Of a DNA stretch of 64,000 bases, positions 54,789 to 62,381 are shown in pieces; position 1 is the stretch's first letter; each line of letters begins with the position of its first letter. The notes under the pieces were generated by a model. That model was not told where the DNA came from. It did not search any database and saw only the letters and a list, made by a program, of their open reading frames with translations. The DNA lies in the NCBI GenBank assembly GCA_002723085.1, contig PBNK01000006.1, positions 1-64,000 on the forward strand, in the 5' to 3' direction. This DNA is from Crocinitomicaceae bacterium. Lineage in GTDB: Bacteria > Bacteroidota > Bacteroidia > Flavobacteriales_D > Parvicellaceae. Position numbers and translations under genes: made by a program.

Positions 54789-55136
54789 TTAAGTTGGAAT
54801 GTTTTCCCATCTTACATCCTGATGAGATGCATTATAAACACACTCTCCATTAACTATCATTAATATTTGTGGAGACTGATGTATCACGTTGAATTGATTT
54901 GCAATTTCATTTGAAATTGACCTATACTTTAAAAGGTCTAGAAAATAAATGTTTTGAAATACTCTTTCACCTGTTTCGATTCTGTTTTTTGCCAAAGTAC
55001 TTATTGAGCATCTGGTTGAATGTTTAAATATTAAAACGGGTGATTCAAAAGATGCTTTAACAGCATTTTTAAGATCAAAATCGCTTTGTAAATAAATCCA
55101 ATTAAAATTGGGTTTATTAGATCTATACCAACTCAT
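54789..55136 (-). CDS. ytxJ: YtxJ-like bacillithiol-system thiol protein (monothiol redoxin)
   Basis: A 115-aa thioredoxin-fold protein of the YtxJ family (DUF2847), proposed to remove bacillithiol from mixed disulfides. The signature is LIFKHSTRCSISTLAKNR, with a single active-site Cys. Total length and the C-terminal strand SPQILMIVNGECVYNASHQD fit. Presence suggests that the organism uses bacillithiol, as many Bacteroidota do. It converges with gltA, 7 nt apart. Confidence 0.85.
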   Translation of the reverse strand: MSWYRSNKPNFNWIYLQSDFDLKNAVKASFESPVLIFKHSTRCSISTLAKNRIETGERVFQNIYFLDLLKYRSISNEIANQFNVIHQSPQILMIVNGECVYNASHQDVRWENIPT

Positions 55137-55199
55137 AGAAGCTAATGTTTTAGTTCAAATAAATAATAAATATTTATTACAAATTTACTTTAAAATAAA

Positions 55200-58199
55200 T
55201 TATTTAATATTTGAAATTCTTTTTAAATATTGCTTCTCTCCTATTTCAATTTTTAGAATATAAGTTCCATAAGAATTAGTTGAAATATCAATTTTTGTTT
55301 CTTGTTTATCTTTTAAATTATAACTTAAAATTAATCTACCTGTTAAATCAAAAACACTTACATTAATTGGATTATTTAATTTTTCATTAAATGAAATGTT
55401 AAATATACCTTTTGATGGATTAGGATAAATACTAAACATCGTTTCCCCATCTTCAAAAATTCCAATAAAAGAATCTACTAGAATATCATTTATTGTAGTT
55501 GAACAACCGTTAGCATCTGTAACAATCAATGTATATGAACCACTAACTAACCCACCAATATCTTCATTTGTTGAAGTATATCCAGAAGGTCCTGTCCATA
55601 AATATGTAAATGGAGAAACTCCACCAGAAACAGTAATGTTAATTACACCATCTGAACCAAAAGTTTCATCAACAACATAAGTGGTTACATTTATAGCCCC
55701 AGGTTGATTAACAGTTCCATAAACAGTACCTATACATCCATTACCATCTTGTATAATTACTGTTTGTGATCCAGCACTTAACCCATTTAATGAATTATTT
55801 GACACAAAACCTGATCCAAAATCATAAGTATATGTACTGTCTCCACCACTTCCAATAACTGTTAAAGTACCATCTGATAAACCATTACAACTAACATCAG
55901 TAGTTGTGATAGTACCAGAAATTTCATTTGGTCCAGAAAGTATAACTGGAATTAATGAAGTGCATATACTATCAGAAACAGATATTGAATAACTTCCCTG
56001 AGTCAAATTATTAAAAGTACCTGTGTTTTGTGGCCCATTACCAATGTCAAATGTGAATGGACCTGCTCCACCATTTATATTAACAGTAATGCTTCCTGTG
56101 CTATCTCCATAGCATGTTTCTTCAGTTGTATTAGAACTTAATGACCATGAACATGGTAGAGAGACACAGAAGTTATTTATTTCTTGATTTCCATAATCTG
56201 AATTTGCTGCAATAGTTGATGCTAACACAGTTCCTGATGCTACATCAATAATGGTATAGTCTCCATCAACACTACATGAATTCCATTGAGATCCATACAT
56301 TCCATCTCCATAGCTGTCATTTATAATAAAATCATAACAATCTATAGCCAAACATACAGTTGTGGTTATTAATTCACCACCAATAACGTCTGCATATGGG
56401 CCTCCGCTAGCTAAAACATTTGAATTAACGTCCTCAATTGTCCATGTTACTTCTGAACCCCAACAATCTGTATTAATTTCTACTTGAATATCTTGCCCTC
56501 CAATTGTAGCACTATAATTTGAGCTTGTTCCATCATTTAAAGGATTGCTATCGGAATTGCCATTAGGAAGTGTCGTATAGGCGTTAAATGTATGAGGACC
56601 AGCAGTTGTTGTCATATTTGCAAAAACAATAGTTTCAGAAGCTCCAGGAGCTAAATTTCCAGTCCAATTAAAAATGTTATTAACCCCTCCATCTAAATCA
56701 TAATTTATAGTTACAAAAGTTAAATTGTTTGTACCGTAATTTCTTAATGTTATTTCAGGGTCAAAATTATCTATACAATAGGCACCTCCCGGAGAAGTGA
56801 TCCCTGAAATACCAGCATCATCAGGAAGAGTTGGTGTATTAGGGTCCCACCCGTCATTAACAGTAGCAAATCCACAAGAATTTGGAGCTAAGTAACCGTC
56901 TAATCCATTATTCCATGAAACACCTATTCTACCGTAATAATCGTATTGGGCATTATTTACTGTTCCTGAACATGCAGCGGCACCACCATACAATTGACCA
57001 ATAATTCTGTGATTTTGATCAAATAATGGTGAACCTGAAGATCCTGGTTCGGTTACCCCCTCTTCCCATTCGTCAATATACCAAACAGCAGCTCCGCCAG
57101 CACTTGAATGATAAGGTGCATCATTGTCTTTACATATTTTTTTGACATCTCCTGAAGGATGATGAATGCCAATGGTTTCGGTAACTGTACTAGCATCAGT
57201 AGCGTCCCAACCAGCATAAAAACAATTCCAATTTTGAGCATCTGTAAGTGTCATGTTGTCAATTTCAAGCAATGCAAAATCAGAACCAGCAGAACTTACT
57301 AAAGTAGTAGCCCCATTTGCAGTTTGATCATATGGTGGACCAGGGTCAACAGAATTGGCTGTGGTAGCACAAGATTCAGTCCCAGGAGGGCTTTGCCAAT
57401 TAAATCTAAAAGCCCATGAACCAGTTCCACCTCCTAAACAATGATTAGCTGTTAAGAAATATGGTGTTCCATCGTTACAGGTGTTGTTAATTAAAGCTCC
57501 TGTACAAATACCACTTCCGTTTACCACAATCATGGCAACAGAGTTTATTTCATTTTCCCATCCATTACCAAGTGGGCAATTAACATCTATATTGCAATCT
57601 CCAGAAGAGTTTAGTGCTTTACTTAAGGAATTTTGGATAGGATCTAGACTTCTGTATCCATGTATTACATTAGATATTGTAAATGTACCCTGATATTTAA
57701 CATCAGCAGGTTCAAAATATTCTACAATAATTTTTTCACCATGGACTAATTCAGTTCCCAATTGACCATCAGTTCTGTTATTTATATTAGTATAGGCACC
57801 AACTTTATTTGTTTGGTTTTCATCGTATAAATACAAACGTGCCCCTTCAGGGAGATTATAATTTTCAAAAAGTAAATTCACAGTTAAAGCATTTTGACAT
57901 TCAATAGCCAATTGCCACAAGTTGTCACCATTAGGTAATATTGTCCAATTTCCGGAATTTTGGACAGTATAATTAACGTTGTATTTATATCCAAACCGCC
58001 AAGGCTTTTCTTTAGAAATATCATTTATAGCATCTTCAGAATCAATTAAAGATTGGTTATATCCCTTCATGGTTTTAATTGGGATAGTTTTAGTATCTAA
58101 TTTTCCCTTCCATCCAATTGGATTAGTATTGTTAAGGGTTTGTGAGTAAAAACATAATTGAAGAAATAGAGCAAAAATAATTGTACAGATTTTATTCAT
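55200..58199 (-). CDS. Secreted lysyl-endopeptidase-like serine protease with SprB-type repeats and T9SS type A sorting domain
   Basis: 999 aa. The signal peptide ends at CFYSQ (20). A propeptide region leads to a trypsin-fold domain (about 200-455) with His253 in TANHC, Asp307 in SDFALLEID and Ser388 in GSSGSPLFD; many cysteines and the general layout resemble Achromobacter-type Lys-C (S1E). Next come a CARDB-like domain (about 465-580), a DSYGDGMYG beta domain (about 590-680), three SprB-like repeats (CYGDSTGSITVNINGG, CNGLSDGTLTVIGSGG, GVINITVSGG), and an 80-residue type A sorting domain (IYPNPSKGIFNISF). It should be displayed or released outside. Lys specificity is an inference from similarity. 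Confidence 0.88.
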   Translation of the reverse strand: MNKICTIIFALFLQLCFYSQTLNNTNPIGWKGKLDTKTIPIKTMKGYNQSLIDSEDAINDISKEKPWRFGYKYNVNYTVQNSGNWTILPNGDNLWQLAIECQNALTVNLLFENYNLPEGARLYLYDENQTNKVGAYTNINNRTDGQLGTELVHGEKIIVEYFEPADVKYQGTFTISNVIHGYRSLDPIQNSLSKALNSSGDCNIDVNCPLGNGWENEINSVAMIVVNGSGICTGALINNTCNDGTPYFLTANHCLGGGTGSWAFRFNWQSPPGTESCATTANSVDPGPPYDQTANGATTLVSSAGSDFALLEIDNMTLTDAQNWNCFYAGWDATDASTVTETIGIHHPSGDVKKICKDNDAPYHSSAGGAAVWYIDEWEEGVTEPGSSGSPLFDQNHRIIGQLYGGAAACSGTVNNAQYDYYGRIGVSWNNGLDGYLAPNSCGFATVNDGWDPNTPTLPDDAGISGITSPGGAYCIDNFDPEITLRNYGTNNLTFVTINYDLDGGVNNIFNWTGNLAPGASETIVFANMTTTAGPHTFNAYTTLPNGNSDSNPLNDGTSSNYSATIGGQDIQVEINTDCWGSEVTWTIEDVNSNVLASGGPYADVIGGELITTTVCLAIDCYDFIINDSYGDGMYGSQWNSCSVDGDYTIIDVASGTVLASTIAANSDYGNQEINNFCVSLPCSWSLSSNTTEETCYGDSTGSITVNINGGAGPFTFDIGNGPQNTGTFNNLTQGSYSISVSDSICTSLIPVILSGPNEISGTITTTDVSCNGLSDGTLTVIGSGGDSTYTYDFGSGFVSNNSLNGLSAGSQTVIIQDGNGCIGTVYGTVNQPGAINVTTYVVDETFGSDGVINITVSGGVSPFTYLWTGPSGYTSTNEDIGGLVSGSYTLIVTDANGCSTTINDILVDSFIGIFEDGETMFSIYPNPSKGIFNISFNEKLNNPINVSVFDLTGRLILSYNLKDKQETKIDISTNSYGTYILKIEIGEKQYLKRISNIK

Positions 58200-58364
58200 G
58201 TAATTGTAATTTATTAAAATGAAATGTCGATTATTATTAAGATTTTTATTTAATATTAAATCTTTAATGTAATAATCGAATTGTTTAAATTACAAATTTT
58301 AATTAGTAATATGAATTTAGTTTAAACATACTCTCAAATTATTTGTAAATTAATATTGATATAA

Positions 58365-58751
58365 ATGAATGAATTATCTATTAAAACTTATAAATCATTT
58401 CTCTTTCTAAGAGTTCTTTGTGTTTGTACCATATTTGGATCTACCCTTAATGTGTTCATAACAATAGGATTTATTTCATTTGATAAATTGTTTGCATCTA
58501 TTTATATATTGTTAAGCATACTTTGTTTTGTTGGTGCTGTAATGATGTTTAAACTAAAAAAAAGCGGTTTCTATATATATGTTTTAGCTCAGCTTTTTCA
58601 AATTATTTATTCATTTATTTTTGTAATAGATACATATGCTCTTTATGTTCCAATTTTATCTGATTTAGTTGTTTTTCTATATTTCTTAATGATTTTTTGG
58701 CCTTTATTATTTGTTGTTTTATATGCATTTAATTTTAATCAATTAAAATGA
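58365..58751 (+). CDS. Small four-helix membrane protein
   Basis: A 128-aa protein with four strongly hydrophobic segments (about 13-33, 37-58, 68-87 and 98-121) and short charged loops (MFKLKKSGF). It has no recognised domain; the pattern resembles the uncharacterised multi-helix Bacteroidota proteins often annotated as DUF-type membrane proteins. It stands alone between the divergent protease gene (166 nt) and a 213-nt gap containing a tRNA-like fragment. Function is unknown. Confidence 0.72.
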   Translation: MNELSIKTYKSFLFLRVLCVCTIFGSTLNVFITIGFISFDKLFASIYILLSILCFVGAVMMFKLKKSGFYIYVLAQLFQIIYSFIFVIDTYALYVPILSDLVVFLYFLMIFWPLLFVVLYAFNFNQLK

Positions 58752-58818
58752 AGACCTTGTCGCCTACTTTGCATATACTCAACCCTACTCTATCATTAAA
58801 ATATAGACACTTTCTCTA

Positions 58819-58845
58819 GAGAATTACTAAGTGGAGCCGGAGGGA
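58819..58845 (-). repeat. tRNA/tmRNA 3'-end-like repeat, left copy
   Basis: Matches the right copy at 60327 in 23 of 26 positions (GAGAATtACTAAGTGGAGCc on the plus strand). On the minus strand it reads like a tRNA or tmRNA 3' end: a TTCGAA loop just upstream, then CCGGCTCCA. No complete RNA gene can be built around it. A 6-bp inverted repeat (CAGATT / AATCTG, 58846-58870) abuts it. The rest of the 58752-58964 gap shows nothing. Confidence 0.5.
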
Positions 58846-58964
58846 CAGATTTCGAACAATTTACAATCTGATTTGAAAAGACTTATTCGTTTTATTTATA
58901 AATTTAGTTCATAACTTAATGGAGAAGAAATTAACGTATTTCACTTATGCTCTCTTTGACACAC

Positions 58965-60320
58965 ATGAAACACCAACAATATTTGAAAAACTCAATACTA
59001 CTTTTACTTTTAAGCTTATTCATAATCACCACCTATTCTCAACTCCCTAAAGGTGACAGAATTTTAGCTTGGCAAGTAGATATGGCTCAAAACAACAATT
59101 ATGATTCTGCATATGCTTATGCACAAATAGGTTGCATGGAATCTATTCATTTAACATTCGCATGGTCAAGTATTGAGCCAAATAGTGGAATTTTTGATTT
59201 AAACTACATTAGTAACGTGTTGGATATAGCAAACATTTATTATCCAGCCTATGGAACAAAAGTAGAATTGCAAATTCCTACAATGAACACCAATGTAAAA
59301 GTAACTCCGACAGACTTAATTTTAACTGATTTTGATGATATAATGATGATTAACAGGTTTAAAACCCTTTTAGACACATTGTTTGCTCATATACCGAATG
59401 TTCAACTATCTGCCCTGAATATTGGTAATGAAAGTGATATTTACATGGGTTCAAATGCAATTGAATACAATCAATACAAAACATTCTTAGACTCTATAGT
59501 TCCCTACGCAAAGCAATTATATTTTAATCTACATGGAGAAAGCTTAAAAGTAGGAACTACATTTAGCTATCATGGACTTGTTCAAACTTCAACATCTTCC
59601 CTATGTCAAATGATAAATAACGGGTTAGATATTATTGCATTAACCTACTACCCATTAAATTCTGATTTCACTATGAAATCACCGTCAGTTGTTAATAGTG
59701 ATTTTAGTAGTTTAGTTGGTATATATTCTGATACTCTGCAACCAATTTATTTTACCGAATGCGGATATGCATCAAGTGATAGCTGTAATAGTTCAAACGC
59801 TTTACAAGCTCAATTTTATCAAAATGTTTTTAACTCATGGGATAATTATTATGATAATATTAAATATTTAACAATATTTAAATCAACTGATTGGTCTCAG
59901 CAGGAAGTGAGTGATTTAGGTACATTTTATGGAATTACAGACATCAAATTCCTTGAGTTTTTAAAAACTTTAGGTGTTCGAACTTGGGACAATAATGGAA
60001 CAAACAAACCTGCTTATGAAACTATTCTTTGTGAATTAAATACAAGAGCATGGTGTTCTGGAAATTGTAACATAACAGGGATTAATAAAAAAGAAGAAAT
60101 TAACATAATTAAAATTTACCCTAATCCTACAAATGGTCTAATTAATATTGATACTAAAAAATTAATTGAAAAAATAAAAATTTACACTGTTACAGGAAAT
60201 TTAAGCTTTACTTCAGATGATAAGATATTAGACATCCATTCGCTATCAAATGGAATATACTATTTATCTATTGAATTTGAATCAGGAAAAATAGAAAGAA
60301 AAAAAATAATCAAACTATGA
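58965..60320 (+). CDS. Secreted TIM-barrel glycoside-hydrolase-like protein with T9SS type A sorting domain
   Basis: About 451 aa from ATG 58965, which gives the signal peptide MKHQQYLKNSILLLLLSLF ending near TTYSQ; an ATG at 58947 would add six residues before it. The body looks like a clan GH-A (beta/alpha)8 barrel: HLTFAWSSIEPNSGIFDL, the acid/base-type segment ALNIGNESD at strand 4, and a nucleophile-type Glu in PIYFTECGYAS at strand 7. The family (GH5, GH53 or other) cannot be assigned. The last 75 residues are a type A sorting domain (KIYPNPTNGLINID). The gene lies alone between two tRNA/tmRNA-like repeats, a hint of mobile origin. Confidence 0.8.
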   Translation: MKHQQYLKNSILLLLLSLFIITTYSQLPKGDRILAWQVDMAQNNNYDSAYAYAQIGCMESIHLTFAWSSIEPNSGIFDLNYISNVLDIANIYYPAYGTKVELQIPTMNTNVKVTPTDLILTDFDDIMMINRFKTLLDTLFAHIPNVQLSALNIGNESDIYMGSNAIEYNQYKTFLDSIVPYAKQLYFNLHGESLKVGTTFSYHGLVQTSTSSLCQMINNGLDIIALTYYPLNSDFTMKSPSVVNSDFSSLVGIYSDTLQPIYFTECGYASSDSCNSSNALQAQFYQNVFNSWDNYYDNIKYLTIFKSTDWSQQEVSDLGTFYGITDIKFLEFLKTLGVRTWDNNGTNKPAYETILCELNTRAWCSGNCNITGINKKEEINIIKIYPNPTNGLINIDTKKLIEKIKIYTVTGNLSFTSDDKILDIHSLSNGIYYLSIEFESGKIERKKIIKL

Positions 60321-60326
60321 AAACGA

Positions 60327-60352
60327 GAGAATCACTAAGTGGAGCTGAAGGA
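60327..60352 (-). repeat. tRNA/tmRNA 3'-end-like repeat, right copy
   Basis: Partner of the 58819 repeat. On the minus strand the sequence upstream and through it reads GGACGAGGGTT, then ATCCTTCAGCTCCA, close to the T arm and acceptor 3' strand of tmRNA (E. coli ssrA ends CAGCTCCACCA) or an Ala-type tRNA, but with a damaged T loop (TTAAAAA). It looks like a decayed copy or an attachment-site remnant. Confidence 0.5.
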
Positions 60353-60371
60353 TTTTTAACCCTCGTCCAAT

Positions 60372-60407
60372 AAAAAAGCCTTAAACTTTAAACAAATTCA
60401 AGGCTTT
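60372..60407 (-). terminator. Rho-independent terminator after tRNA-His
   Basis: On the minus strand AAAGCCTT (60400-60407) pairs with AAGGCTTT (60375-60382), followed by a T run (60372-60377). It lies 10 nt past the 3' end of tRNA-His and would end its transcript. Confidence 0.7.
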
Positions 60408-60417
60408 AAAAATTAAG

Positions 60418-60491
60418 GGTGGAAGACGGGATTCGAACCCGCGACCCTCGGTACCACAAACCGATGCTCTAACCAGCTGAGCTACATCCAC
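60418..60491 (-). tRNA. tRNA-His (GTG anticodon)
   Basis: A 74-nt cloverleaf on the minus strand: acceptor GTGGATG / CTTCCAC, D arm GCTC / GAGC, anticodon stem TCGGT / ACCGA with loop TTGTGGT (anticodon GTG), T arm GCGGG-TTCGAAT-CCCGT. A G at 60492 supplies the histidine-specific G-1 opposite C73; the 3' CCA is not encoded. The acceptor stem has one T-T mismatch at its sixth pair. A -7 box lies just upstream and a terminator downstream, so it is transcribed alone. Confidence 0.96.
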
Positions 60492-60503
60492 CATATGAGT
60501 TGC

Positions 60504-60511
60504 CAAATATA
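60504..60511 (-). promoter_or_regulatory. Bacteroidota -7 box of tRNA-His
   Basis: Minus-strand TATATTTG, an exact TAnnTTTG match, ends 12 nt before the mature tRNA 5' end. No -33 TTTG at the standard spacing was found. Confidence 0.5.
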
Positions 60512-60576
60512 TATATTTTTTTTTCAGATTTGCACATACAAATGAACTATCGATAAATTTTTAATTAATTTTAAAA

Positions 60577-61500
60577 ATGGAATTATTAAAAACCCTTTGC
60601 TCTATTCATGCTCCCTCAGGTAATGAAGGTCCAGTAAAAGATTTTTTATTGGATTACATTTCAAAAAATAGCTCCAATTGGTCAACTCAGCCAGAAATTA
60701 TTGTTGGAGACGAAATTCAGGATTGTATAATTTTAAAATTTGGAACACCAAAAACAGCCATTTTTGCTCATATGGATTCCATTGGCTTTACTGTTAGGTA
60801 TGGTAAAGAACTTATCAAAATTGGTGGGCCAAGAACTAACGATGGCATTAAGTTGATTGGAAAAGATAATATTGGAGATATTGAAACCGAAATAGTCAAT
60901 TATGAAGATGAAAAAGGGAATAAACACTTTGAGTATGTTTTGGACAGAGACATTGATAGAGCCACAGAATTAACTTTTAAACCGAATTGGAGAGAGAATA
61001 AAGACTTTGTTCAATGTTGTTATATGGATAACCGTTTGGGTGTATGGAATGCCTTAGAGGTAGCCAAAACCTTAGAAAACGGAGTAATTTGTTTTTCTTG
61101 TTGGGAAGAAGTTGGTGGTGGAAGTGTTGGGTACTTAGGAAAATACATTTATGAAAAATGGAACGTAAGGCAAGCATTAATTTCTGATATTACTTGGGTT
61201 ACTGATGGGGTAAAACACGGTGAAGGTGTAGCTATCTCAAGAAGAGATTCTGGAATTCCAAGAAGAAAATATGTAAATAACATTATCTCATTAGCCAAAC
61301 AAAGTGGGATTCCATTTCAAATTGAAGTAGAGTCTAGCGGAGGAAGTGATGGCAATCAATTGCAAAAGTCCTCCTACCCTTTTGATTGGTGTTTCATTGG
61401 AGCTCCTGAAGATCATGTTCATTCGCCTGATGAAAAAGTACATAAATCTGATATTAACGCTATGGTAGCTTTATATAAATACTTAATGATTCATTTGTAA
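60577..61500 (+). CDS. M42-family metallo-aminopeptidase
   Basis: A 307-aa cytoplasmic zinc aminopeptidase (glutamyl aminopeptidase/FrvX type). Metal and catalytic residues are visible: His65 in AHMDSIGF, Asp151 in [10 protein letters not shown], Glu177/178 in CWEEVGGG, Asp204 in LISDITW and His282 in DHVHSPDE. It is somewhat shorter than typical M42 enzymes (about 350 aa), mainly in the inserted beta domain. The stop overlaps the next start by one base (TAATG). Confidence 0.87.
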   Translation: MELLKTLCSIHAPSGNEGPVKDFLLDYISKNSSNWSTQPEIIVGDEIQDCIILKFGTPKTAIFAHMDSIGFTVRYGKELIKIGGPRTNDGIKLIGKDNIGDIETEIVNYEDEKGNKHFEYVLDRDIDRATELTFKPNWRENKDFVQCCYMDNRLGVWNALEVAKTLENGVICFSCWEEVGGGSVGYLGKYIYEKWNVRQALISDITWVTDGVKHGEGVAISRRDSGIPRRKYVNNIISLAKQSGIPFQIEVESSGGSDGNQLQKSSYPFDWCFIGAPEDHVHSPDEKVHKSDINAMVALYKYLMIHL

Positions 61501-62273
61501 TGGAATACGGAATTAGCATATTAGGTATTGTCCCTTTAAGAGCTGAAGCAAAAGATCAAAGTGAAATCATATCTCAAGTTTTATTTGGTCAGCATTTTAA
61601 AATAATAGAAACCCAACCTAAATGGATAAAAATTGAATTGGCATCTGATAAATATGTAGGTTGGATATGTGCTAAACAATATGTTGAGATTACGCATGAA
61701 GATTATGATAATTTATCTTTAAATGATTTCCCTTTAGCTGAAGATGTTTTCTCATCATTAATCAATATCGAGGCTAATGAATACGTTCCAATTTCCATGG
61801 GTGCAGTTCTACCTTTCTATCATGAAGGAATGGTTAAGATTAGAAATAAGAAATACAAATACAATGGAACTGTTTCAAACAAAACCAATTACAATATAAT
61901 ATACTACGCAAAACAATTTTTAAATGCTCCATACTTATGGGGTGGAAAAAGCATATTGGGAATTGATTGTAGCGGGTTTACTCAATTGGTTTGCCAAATG
62001 TGTGGAATAAACCTTCCAAGAGATGCATATCAACAAGCTTTAGAAGGTGAACTCATTGAAAATATAGATGATATTATTGAAGGCGATTTAATCTTTTTCA
62101 TTAATGAAAATCTTAAAATTCATCATGTTGGAATAGCAATGGATAATAAATCTATTATTCATGCATCTGGACAAGTAAGAATAGATGAATTATCAAAAAA
62201 TGGTATCATTCATTCTGAAAGCAAATCATTAACACATAAGTTGCATTCTATAAAAAGAGTTACGTATCATTAA
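61500..62273 (+). CDS. NlpC/P60 (C40) peptidase with SH3-like domain
   Basis: 257 aa. The N-terminal half is SH3b-like (VPLRAEAKDQSEIISQVLFG ... WIKIELASDKYVGWI). The C-terminal catalytic domain has Cys157 in LGIDCSGFTQLV, His209 in KIHHVGIAM and a third polar residue, His221, in IIHASG. It resembles DL-endopeptidases that cut gamma-D-Glu-diamino-acid bonds (YkfC type). No signal peptide, so it probably acts on recycled muropeptides in the cytoplasm. It is coupled to the M42 gene, so the pair fits peptide or muropeptide degradation. Confidence 0.9.
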   Translation: MEYGISILGIVPLRAEAKDQSEIISQVLFGQHFKIIETQPKWIKIELASDKYVGWICAKQYVEITHEDYDNLSLNDFPLAEDVFSSLINIEANEYVPISMGAVLPFYHEGMVKIRNKKYKYNGTVSNKTNYNIIYYAKQFLNAPYLWGGKSILGIDCSGFTQLVCQMCGINLPRDAYQQALEGELIENIDDIIEGDLIFFINENLKIHHVGIAMDNKSIIHASGQVRIDELSKNGIIHSESKSLTHKLHSIKRVTYH

Positions 62274-62381
62274 GCGTCATTTTGACATAAAATTATTTAT
62301 TTAATATGTAATGCGCTGACTTTGTGTCACTTTAAGGGGTTAGGTTTAAATTTTGATGATACTATAGTATAATATTTAATT

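Noticed and set aside
58748-58819. 23-codon ORF after the small membrane protein
   Set aside because: It is too short, with no conserved feature and no coupling to a neighbour.
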